A DNA stretch of 27,987 nt from assembly GCA_030560485.1 (NCBI GenBank), contig JAKTTS010000175.1, positions 1-27,987 on the forward strand. Reading direction: 5' to 3'. This stretch comes from Ascoidea tarda (nom. inval.) (taxonomy: Eukaryota; Ascomycota; Saccharomycetes; Ascoideales; Ascoideaceae). Each line of letters opens with the position of its first letter. Position 1 is the stretch's first letter. Of the stretch, positions 9,316 to 17,204 are shown piece after piece. The notes below the pieces were generated by a model. The model searched no databases. It had not been told where the DNA came from and was given only the letters and a program-made list of their open reading frames with translations. The position numbers and the translations under genes are program-made.

Positions 9316-9934
9316 TTTTTCTTTTCTCTTTTACCTATTTTGTGCTTTTTCCCTCTTCTCATCATTCTCTTCCTCCTTGCGGAACATTTCCCATTATCCT
9401 TCTTCACACAACCTCTTATTTTATCCCCATTCAATCCTCATTCAATCCTCTTCCATTTCTTCTTTTATACCCTTTTTCTCTCTTATTTCATAGCTTGTTC
9501 GATCCATCCTTTATTAACCTGTCATAAAATAAATTAAGACATGCGTTAATTAACACTCGCCTTTTCTGTGACTACCGTATTTATATTTCATCCACTTTCC
9601 ACGTCCACTTCTTACTCGATTCTTACTCTATTCCTTTAATGAAATTACTCGTTTAGACTCCTTGCCTCTATTCTATCATTAAGTCCTCTTCCCACCTCTC
9701 GTTTTTATCCTTAAATCCCATCCTTTCTTATTCCCACTTTGCCTTTTCATTCTTTATATTTGTGGCCCATTTTCTAAAACAAATGTTGATTGTTACAGGG
9801 ATCCACCAAATAATTCCAAATAATCTCAAACAATATCCTAAACAATATCCCAAATAATACCAGCAAATAATATCCCGAAAGATTCTTTTTCTTCTCATCT
9901 TTTTGGTTTCCACTAAAAAAACTAAAAATTTCAC

Positions 9935-9938
<4 letters not shown>

Positions 9939-9975
<37 letters not shown>

Positions 9976-9978
9976 TTT
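9939..9978. repeat. (ATTT)10 microsatellite
   Basis: Ten perfect tetramer copies in the gene-free spacer. The same unit recurs at about 11303-11333. Confidence 0.95.
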
Positions 9979-11302
9979 GTTTAAAATTTATCCAGTAAAT
10001 TCCAAATTGCAAACAATCTCGTTGTTTGGGTTGTTTTTCATTATATCAATTCGTCAACTATTTTTTTCAAAAAAACTAATTTTCCCCCAGTTTATTCATC
10101 TTTTATACCACATTTCAAAATTTAACTTTGCATTTAAATTCAAATCTTAAATCCAAATCTTAATTTCGACTTCAAATCCAATTTCAATTCGATATAATTC
10201 CAATATAATTTCGATACAATTTCGATATAATTTCAACTCAATTCAATTCAATCAAAGCTATATTAAATGCCCTTCTTCAACCCACTCCATTCAATTCTAT
10301 TTCCACATCATTCCTCTCATTCCCTTCATTTCTCTCATCCTTCTCATCCTTCTCATACTCTTTACTCTCTTTATTTCTCCTTTCTTTTTCCTCTTCTACT
10401 GCTCAATTACTTCTTTCACTGTTATTTTCCCCTAACTCTATTTTTTTCCTAACTGTTCTTTCCCATTGCCTGCTCTTAAACTTCTTCCTCTGCTTAAAGT
10501 TGTGCTTACTCACTTGAACACTTTTTGCTTTAAACTATTTTTCACTAATTTCCACTAATTTTCCCAACTCTATACATATCTTTTAAATTTATTTATAAAC
10601 ATTTGTAATTTTGAAAAATTAAAGATTATTATTCTTTCATATTTTTTCACATTTTTTCATATCTCTTCACAACTTTTCAAATTTTTTTACATTTTTTCAC
10701 CTATTCTATTTAAACTTTTATTACCAATATTAACAAAATTCAAAAGTTTTGAATTTTTTTTAGATCTTTTGGCTTTTTTGGCTTTTATAATTTTGTGATT
10801 TTAATGATTTTAGTAATTTTTATGGTTTTTTTCCTTTCAATTTTTATTCAATTTTTATTCAATTTTTATTCAATTCTAATTAACTTCAATTAATTTCAAC
10901 TAAATTTAAACATTTCGAAATATTCTCAAATATTTTAGTAAAATTCAAATGCTCTTTCCAATAATTCTAATTATCTTTTCAATAATTCTAAATGGCTTTT
11001 TCAATAATTCCAATCTTTTCGCAATCAAAATTTATCTCATACATGAAAATAATATCGAAGCATGATAAAAGTACAATAAATTTAAACTCCATCTACTATT
11101 TCGATTGCTTCAATTACTTCAATTATTATCATTATTCATTACCACTGCTACTACCTTTACTACCTTTACTACCTTTACTGCCATTACAACCATTACAACC
11201 ATTCCTGCGCTAACATTAGCGTTAGCATTAACATCAACACTAATTTTTTTTCCTTCCAAATAATTATTTCTATCATTTTACTTTAATATTTTACTTTAAC
11301 AC

Positions 11303-11339
<37 letters not shown>

Positions 11340-11497
11340 TTTTTATTTTTATTTTTATTTTTATTTTTATTTTTATTTTTATTTTCATTTTCATTTTCAT
11401 TTTCATTTTCATTTTCATTTTCATTTTCATTTTCATTTTCGTTTTCGTTTTAATTTTCATTTTCGTTTTTGTTCTTGTTTTTGTTTTTGTTTTTGTT
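11303..11497. repeat. Compound AT-rich microsatellite with drifting unit
   Basis: A continuous series of simple repeats whose unit changes stepwise: TTTA tetramers (about 11303-11333), then ATTTTT hexamers (to about 11381), then ATTTTC hexamers (to about 11440), then GTTTTC and finally GTTTTT-type hexamers. Each hexamer block differs from the previous one by about one base, as if successive substitutions had been amplified. Confidence 0.9.
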
Positions 11498-11712
11498 TAT
11501 CATTATTTTTAAAATTCACTAATTAACTCATTCACTCACTAATTTTATCTACTTCGCATCATCTTCACTAATGTCCCAATTCTACCAGCAACAATTTCTT
11601 TTTGTTTCACTTCAAACATATATATTTTCCATGATATATAAGACCCACAATAATTCTTTCCCTTTTGTATTTTGAAATTATTTATTCTTTTTCTTTTTAC
11701 ATCAGATATTTC

Positions 11713-11804
11713 TACTTATTTATTTTATTTATTTTATTTATTGTAAATCTTTTAAAAATAAGTAAATAAGTAAATAAATCAATAAATAAATAAATCAATA
11801 AATA
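11713..11804. repeat. Imperfect inverted repeat of ATTT and AAAT runs
   Basis: A left arm of TTATTTATTT-type sequence (about 11713-11743) faces a right arm of CAATAAATAAATAAA-type sequence (about 11764-11804), which can pair imperfectly across a short T/A loop. It lies 160-250 bp upstream of the Asn-rich gene's ATG, and may be in its 5' leader. It could be only two microsatellites on opposite strands. Confidence 0.6.
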
Positions 11805-11960
11805 ATCTAATATAAAACATAAAATAAGACATCTTATCCTTTCTATCTCTCTTTTATTCCATTTCAATCAACCTTACTTTGCCTTATTATTTTATTTAAT
11901 TTAATTTAATCTAATTTCAATTAACTTAGTTTATCCCAATTCACTCTAGTTCAATTTAAA

Positions 11961-14363
11961 ATGAAATCATCCTCTATTCCAAAGTATGTCTCTCGTTTAA
12001 CTTCTTATATCACCTTTTATTTCACTTCTTCCCTTCCCTTCCCTTCCCTTCCTTTTACTTCACTCTGCTCTTTTTATATCTTGTATGGTTCAAATAACTA
12101 ACTTCTCAACCCCAATTCATATAGAAACCTAAAAACTGACATTGTCTGCAACTTTTCCTCTAAATCAAAAATAACTTTGGAAAGACAATCAAGTTTAAAC
12201 AAATTGTCCTCTTCGAAATCTGTTTGGAGATTGAGAAAAAATTCGGCTTCAACTTTAAATACCAATGATTCAAATAATTCTAATAGCAACGATAATTCTT
12301 ATTTCAACAATAAAGATGATATATTGTTTGAGTTGACAAACCAAAAAATCGAAATTTATAAGAAATCAACCTCAAGTTCCAGAAGAACTTACAACTCAAA
12401 TAGTAACACCAACAATAAAAAATCAAACAACAACCACAATGGTAATAATAGCAATCTTACTTATACCAATGACTCAAAGAGCTCATCAAACATCTCCAAA
12501 CAAAATTTTGCCAACAATAACAATAGCTATCCACCCAATTCACCCAATAACTCAGACGATTACTCACCAACTGAATATATATTTGTCGACCACTCAATCA
12601 ATAACCAAATGACTCCATTGAACTCGCCAATATCAACCAAATTCACGCCCAATAATTCCTTTTTCAAGTTTAAAAATTATGTAGTCAATTCGTCTACAAA
12701 CAAACTTAAAGAAATTAAACCGGAGAATGAATTTGATATCGCTTGTAATACTACTAGCAATGCAAACAATTTGCAATCTTCGCCTTTATCCAACGCAAAA
12801 CAATTTAAGAATTTGATACCCAGTTCCAGTTCTTATTTAAACTCTCCCTATCCAGTATCAAGGAAAAAGAAATCCATCGATAACCTTAGAATTAAGAAAC
12901 TAGATAAACCTCCAGTCAAATTATTAAGATCATTTTCAAATTCTTGTCTTAACAACGATAATACCAAGACACCAATTTCGCCAATCGATAATAAAAACTT
13001 GAAAAGAAATACTCTAACCAATATTAATAAACTTGGTGCTGTTAATGAAAATTTCAACAAAAACTTGAATCAAAATGTGAATAGAAATTCAAATCAAAAC
13101 AATTTAACTATTTCAATCTCAAAAAGTTTTTCAATTTCCTTGACTGACGATGGAAGAGCTATTTTAGAACCAGCCACACCTATTCAAAATAAAACTGTTA
13201 TTAACAATGTTGATAACGTTAATGATTCCAATACCTCTAAGGATTCTTTAAAGAACCAGGTGTATTTAAAGCCAACTTTGGTTAGTACAAATTTATTATC
13301 AAAGTCAGCTTCGTCGAACAAGACTCTCAGAAGGCAAAGCAAAACCATTTACAATTTATCATTATCTGAGAGTGATTCAAATAAAATAGATGTCTCAGAG
13401 GTGGGTCAAAATGACGATAAAGGCATTAACAGCAATAATGACATCAATAATATTAGCATAAATACTGTTAATACTGCTAATACTGTTAATACTGCTAATA
13501 ATGTTAATAATTCAAATAACTTATATGTTAATAATAATAACAATAATACAATTATCAATTTAAGTCATTTTGATATAAGCACACCAATTAAGGAAAATTA
13601 TATTAATTTAGTAAACATACCATCAAGTTTAAGATGTTCAAGTGCAAGTTCAAACTCATCATCACTATCTACAACTTCTACATTATCTTCAAGTAACTCC
13701 GAGCTAGTTACACCATACGAGAAAAGTTCATTTGACTTTTTATTTGAAAATGATATTAGTAATAGAACATTTGGTAGTGCGTTGGATACTCCATTAAATA
13801 ACAATAATAATATTTATAATACTTTTGACACTACATTTATTGATGGATACAGTAACGATATGATTGATACATCGTATATCGAGTTTAATACAGATAACGA
13901 TGTCAAGGAATTTAATTTAGATAATAATGTTTTGCCATATTCTTCGACATCATCTCAATATGATTTATCTAATGTTTCTTGTTCTAATCTCTCAAATACC
14001 TCAACGATTTCCAATTATTCCAATGTTGATTTTTCATTATTGAATAATAGTACTGCTGCTGGCAACAATAACCAGAATAGCGCGTGTCTTAATAATAGCA
14101 GTTTTAACAGTGTATTTAATAATAGTATCAGTAATAATGGCATTAATAATAATCCAATTTACAATTTTAATTATAACAATTACATCAATCAAGAAAAATT
14201 AGGAGTGAAAAAACTTCAATTTAACGAACCAAACTTGGCACAAACATTTAACGACAACTTCAATTATACTGTTGATTCGATTGAACTAAATAATAGTAAT
14301 TTCAATAACTCTGATAAAACATTTAATTTGGGTAATGGAGTTCTCCAAAACCACTTGTTTTAA
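11961..14363 (+). CDS. Asn/Ser-rich protein of unknown function, two exons
   Basis: I do not recognise this gene. Exon 1 is 11961-11983 (ATG in an AAAATG context) and exon 2 is 12125-14363. Splicing across a consensus intron gives 753 residues in one frame, starting MKSSSIPKNLKTDIVCNFSS. The long ORF alone would have to start at a TTG, which supports the spliced model. The protein is low-complexity (Asn, Ser, Thr), with no membrane segment or signal peptide visible. More ordered pieces are a basic stretch near 250-280 (SRKKKSIDNLRIKKLDKPP), a short segment near 341-354 (SFSISLTDDGRAIL), and a C-terminal KKLQFNEPN. SP/TP sites (TPLNSP, TPISP, ATPIQ) are frequent, as in cell-cycle or signalling targets. 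A nuclear regulator is possible but not shown. It lies downstream of the 4.2-kb skewed spacer. Confidence 0.8.
11984..12124 (+). other. Spliceosomal intron of the Asn-rich gene
   Basis: A 141-nt intron in phase 2 (after AA of a Lys codon). The 5' site GTATGT at 11984-11989 is the exact yeast consensus. The branch-site candidate AACTAAC is at 12096-12102 (branch A 12101), and the 3' site ATAG ends at 12124, 23 nt later. A (CCCTT)4-type run lies inside at about 12030-12052. Joining the exons preserves the frame exactly into the 728-codon stretch. Confidence 0.9.
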
Positions 14364-14640
14364 ATTCATGGTTTTTTTATTTGCCTGGTTATATTTGCAT
14401 AATGACAATTCCATCTCTTCACTTCATAATCCAATTATTCACTTAATTATTTGTTTATTTAATTATTTTTTCAACTTTTCATTTCCAAGCTCTTCTTCTT
14501 TAGTTCTCTGATTGCCTATTATTTACTGATTATTTAGTTATCATTTTGTTATCATCCACTTATTATTTAGTTATAATGTATTTTGGTTTTTATCATGCTA
14601 TATTTTGGTTTCTAATTTATCGAAATTGCCAAATTGCTTA
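14364..14640. other. AT-rich 3' flank of the Asn-rich gene
   Basis: 277 bp of T/A-rich sequence after the stop codon, with many TTATT and ATTATTTAG words. No ORF, RNA gene or strong motif is seen; it is presumed 3' UTR and terminator. Confidence 0.5.
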
Positions 14641-14985
14641 ATACCCGACAATTGTACTCTTCGTAAATCGAAAACAAGAAAAGATCCAGTCTGCTGGAAC
14701 GGTTGGCAGCTGCTTTCGGGGCCGGCCAAGCAGAAAGCTGCAGTGAAACAATTACCGGGATGCATACAAAGCCTCAAAGTAGCGCATATCTACGCAGAGG
14801 ACGCTACGTATAAACATCACGGCTTTGCAAATGCGTTAGAACTACAATAAAGATTTCTTCTTGACCAATCGGAGCTGAAAACACATTTTTGCAGCAGAAT
14901 AAGACACTTCATCCGGTGTGCGTCTGCTAGCGCAAAAACTGTCACTGTCAAACTTAATGGCTCTATATTTAATGAAACTAGCCTT

Positions 14986-15126
14986 AACACTGTGGCTGAG
15001 TGATTAAGGCACCCGGTTCAGAAACATATCGCACTTATTTTCGGATTCTGTAGTTTGCAAGGCTAGTCTGCAATCCCAAATCAATGAGTCTCTTCAAAGA
15101 CGTGAGCTTGAATCTCGCTGGTATCG
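14986..15126 (+). pseudogene. Degenerate tRNA-Ser-like sequence
   Basis: The 5' end AACACTGTGGCTGAGTGATT closely resembles yeast tRNA-Ser (GACACTATGGCCGAGTGGTT) and contains a near box A. The 3' end has a hairpin like a long variable arm (15088-15101, GTCT/AGAC), then a T-arm-like GTGAG-CTTGAAT-CTCGC (15102-15118), and TGGTATC plus G, close to the TGGTGTCG of tRNA-Ser; G at the discriminator is the Ser state. A TTTTT Pol III-type terminator sits at 15141-15145. Against function: conserved G19 and C56 are changed, box B is degenerate, the acceptor has two mismatches, no anticodon-stem partner is found, and the unit is 141 nt long, so it would need an intron of about 55 nt. Most differences from a normal tRNA-Ser are transitions. 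I read it as a decayed copy; a tRNA-derived Pol III RNA is the alternative. Confidence 0.4.
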
Positions 15127-15140
15127 TCAGGCACTGACAC

Positions 15141-15145
15141 TTTTT
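15141..15145 (+). terminator. T5 run, Pol III-type terminator candidate
   Basis: Five T residues begin 15 nt after the 3' end of the tRNA-Ser-like unit, the usual place for a yeast Pol III terminator. T5 runs are common by chance in AT-rich DNA but less so inside this GC-richer island. Confidence 0.3.
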
Positions 15146-15457
15146 GCAGTTGCCGCTGTTGCAGCAGTGGCAAAAGCCCTGGAGCAGCCGCTGAAACAGC
15201 GATTCCCTGTCATTGCCCATCTTTACGTCTGATTGCTGGCACCGTGCAGACCCATTAATTAAGATTATTCTCCAAACAGCACTTTCTGAAGCTCTGTAAG
15301 GGTGAAACATTTCTCAATCTTATCGCCTTGTTGCAAATTGCATTCCCATTTTTGTGCCAACTGACCCATGCAAAGAGCGCACGCTGATTGGTTCAGCGGC
15401 TGCCGCGTTGCGCCGCAGACGGAGCAAGCCGCGGCAGGACATCTTGCCTCTGCACTG

Positions 15458-15479
15458 CATATGCAGCTGAATGCATATG
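15458..15479. repeat. Perfect inverted repeat, 8-bp arms
   Basis: CATATGCA at 15458-15465 and TGCATATG at 15472-15479 are exact reverse complements around a 6-nt centre. The element lies about 210 bp upstream of the membrane-protein ATG, so it could be a dimeric protein-binding site or an RNA hairpin. Confidence 0.85.
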
Positions 15480-15686
15480 GTTACGGGCGCTGTCTTCGAA
15501 CACAAAGATGGGAATTTGTTCTGTGTTTTTGACCTGCTTTCGGTTGGAGCTGTTTTCGACCTCTGTTTTGTTGTGTTTGACTGTGTTTAAACTGGATGAT
15601 CCTTTTTTTCTCTAATCTCTTGATAATAATAGTCGTTATCATATATCCTTTAGGCTGATAGAGATTCGCAGTCTGTTCAATTCAAC

Positions 15687-16823
15687 ATGGAAGATGCTCA
15701 AATTCTTCCTTCTCAAAGTCCCCACCAATTACTCATTCAACCTAAAAATACCATCTTGGGACAGCTCTCTGTTCAACCAAATGATTTAATCACTTATGCT
15801 GGAGGTTCTAATCACCTGGAAACAATAAATTATATCTACGATCTAGAGAAAACAAGGTTTTTTCTCAAATCCTTTCTTGCTCTAATCATACTGGAATATC
15901 TTATGGCATTTCTCAATTTGCCCTTTGATCAAATAGAAAAAAGACCAGTCTTATCTCTTTTAGCTTCCTACTATCACCTAATTTTGGTATTTATCACCTT
16001 TTCAACCTGGTTTATTTTCCTTGCATTTTTTTATCTTTTGGTTCTAAAAACCACATATCTTCTAAATTTTATTTACTTTCTTTTTTTTGTTCATCTGAAT
16101 ATGCTAATATTGCTGCTACGGCTTAATATCAACTATATTTTTTAAAATTTTAAACTAACACAAGTTTTTCCTGAATTTTTCCTTTTTCTTATTGTTTCCA
16201 CTTCTCCATTTATTCGTTTTTAGTTTGCTGTTTGTTCCTGTATTTTACCTCTTTCATCAACAACTATCCCAAATTACACTGCTTTAAAACTACATATTTT
16301 TACTGTCATTGTACAATTTATTGGTTTTATTTTATATCTTGCTTCGTTAATTTTAATTCTTCCAATCGATAGTCTACACTACAAAGCTTATTCTTCTCAT
16401 AATCCCCAAACTTTAAAAATCCCAAATAATTCAAATAATTCAAATAATTCAAATAATTCCAGTCATTTAAATGGTACAAATAGTTCAGATGATTCAAAAC
16501 ATTTAAATTCAATTCTTAACAAAGATGCTTATTCCACTGAAATGAATGACATTAATAACTACGTTGTATCCAATCTAAAAAAAAGATTTACCAATAATAA
16601 TTTAACAAAAAACAATTATAATGTAACGTTTTATTTAAAAGTTGTAATATTAATTTCACTTTTCATCTCTTTCTTAACTTTAATCAATTCTCTAATTAAT
16701 GCTCTTTATCATTTTAATGCTTTATCAAGATTATTAAACAAAAAAAGAATTCGAAATAAATCTCAATTCAAAAATCAAACCGATCTTCAGGATCAAATTG
16801 ATTATAACACTTTACTCAAATAA
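15687..16823 (+). CDS. Multi-pass membrane protein, probably two exons
   Basis: I do not recognise this protein with confidence. The ATG at 15687 opens a frame that stops at 16143-16145. The same frame reopens right after a TAG at 16221-16223 and runs 199 codons to 16823 with no Met for its first 106 codons. ACTAAC (16154-16159) and a pyrimidine tract precede that TAG, so I read it as a 3' splice site with exon 2 from 16224. The 5' site is unclear: in-phase candidates are GTATTT at 15987, GTTCTA at 16041 and GTTCAT at 16089. Exon 1 has a polar N-tail of about 55 residues, then hydrophobic segments (FLKSFLALIILEYL; and, if retained, FITFSTWFIFLAFFYLL). Exon 2 has HIFTVIVQFIGFILYLASLI, an SNN-rich loop, a last helix (FYLKVVILISLFISFLTLI) and a basic tail. 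The layout weakly recalls Kei1, the IPC-synthase subunit, but this is not established. Confidence 0.6.
15987..16223 (+). other. Probable intron of the membrane-protein gene (5' end uncertain)
   Basis: The 3' part is well supported: AACTAAC at 16153-16159, T/C-rich sequence, then TTTTTAG ending at 16223, with the reading frame opening at once. The 5' end given here (GTATTT, phase 0, 237 nt) is the best match to GTATGT among in-phase candidates, but it lacks the usual G at +5. GTTCAT at 16089 would give 135 nt and keep one more hydrophobic segment. Confidence 0.45.
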
Positions 16824-17204
16824 ATAAATAGCAGTATAAAAAAAACTGGAAAACTGGAAAACTGGAAAACTGGAAAACTGAAAAACTGAAAAACAAAAAC
16901 TTAAATCTACCCACTTTATTAAATTAAATCAAATCAAATCACAAGTTTCATTGCAATTCTTGGCCCATCTAGTTTCGGTTTATCAAAACACTAATTTATT
17001 CATTTATAAAATAAAAACTAAAACAACTACTAAAACTAAAGCCTTTCTTTTTTTCTTCTTTTCTTTTTTTCAAATTTACACAATTTAAATTCTTTAAATT
17101 TTTTATATCTTTATTCTTAAAATTCTTCAAATTCTTTAGATTCTTTATACTTTTATTGTTTAATTTCGTTGATCACTTTTCTTTCTTTTTATTCTTTTAA
17201 AAAA
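16824..17204. terminator. Shared 3' region of the membrane-protein gene and TRA1
   Basis: A 381-bp AT-rich spacer between two convergent genes. It contains the 8-bp tandem array at 16846-16893 and long T/C runs (17040-17200) on the plus strand, i.e. A/G-rich in the TRA1 sense. No ORF or RNA gene is seen. Confidence 0.5.
16846..16893. repeat. 8-bp tandem repeat, six units
   Basis: Four copies of CTGGAAAA followed by two of CTGAAAAA, in register, 22 bp after the stop codon of the membrane-protein gene, so probably in its 3' UTR. Confidence 0.9.

Larger units (their letters stand above)
7721..11960. other. 4.2-kb gene-free pyrimidine-biased spacer
   Basis: No credible gene was found. The plus strand is T/C-rich and G-poor almost throughout, so ORFs here are low-complexity Leu/Phe/Ser/Pro shadows. 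The stretch carries many tandem repeats, listed separately where clear, plus a 9-bp AGCTAAAAG-type unit repeated three times at 7888-7914. It ends at the ATG of the Asn-rich gene, so it is formally that gene's upstream region. A very long promoter (as at FLO11 of S. cerevisiae) or an untranslated transcript would fit, but nothing in the sequence proves either. Confidence 0.6.
14641..15560. promoter_or_regulatory. GC-rich island 2, mixed RNA-like and promoter-like signals
   Basis: About 900 bp with raised G+C (42 of 60 bases at 15391-15450) in otherwise AT-rich DNA, ending about 130 bp before the next gene. The middle holds a tRNA-Ser-like unit (separate entry). Hairpins follow at 15151-15172, 15189-15201, 15400-15437 and 15458-15479. 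Promoter-type words near the right end include TGATTGGT at 15385-15392 (exact TNATTGGT, the Hap2/3/4 CCAAT box) and CGG-N3-CCG at 15397-15405 (zinc-cluster type); another CCAAT lies near 14866. The ORFs inside (81 aa +, 91 aa -, 75 aa +) look random. The right part is probably the promoter of the membrane-protein gene; the left and middle may be RNA-coding or relic DNA. Confidence 0.45.

Noticed and set aside
9492-9505. Box B-like TTGTTCGATCCATCC as part of a tRNA
   Set aside because: No box A or acceptor partner within 100 bp upstream.
9579-9589. ARS consensus-like ATTTATATTTC
   Set aside because: Ten of eleven matches to the S. cerevisiae ACS is expected often in DNA this AT-rich, and the consensus may not apply to this species.
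10267-11213. Leu/Phe/Pro/Ser-rich small ORFs in the pyrimidine-biased spacer
   Set aside because: They are direct translations of T/C-rich repeats with no plausible starts or domains.
14605-14850. 81-codon plus-strand ORF at the left edge of GC island 2
   Set aside because: It begins at TTG with no in-frame ATG, spans an AT-to-GC transition and resembles nothing known.
15035-15310. 91-codon minus-strand ORF overlapping the tRNA-like unit
   Set aside because: It has an ATG but no recognisable domain, and it overlaps hairpins and the tRNA-like sequence; a chance ORF in GC-richer DNA is more likely.
14880-15360. snRNA or telomerase RNA suggested by ATTTTTG Sm-like sites at 14885 and near 15348
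   Set aside because: Sites of this length are common by chance, and none of the U1, U2, U4, U5 or U6 signature sequences was found nearby on either strand.
15687-16145. A stand-alone 152-residue protein ending at 16145
   Set aside because: Possible, but the same-frame continuation after a good 3' splice site and the Met-less hydrophobic start of the second ORF fit a spliced gene better.
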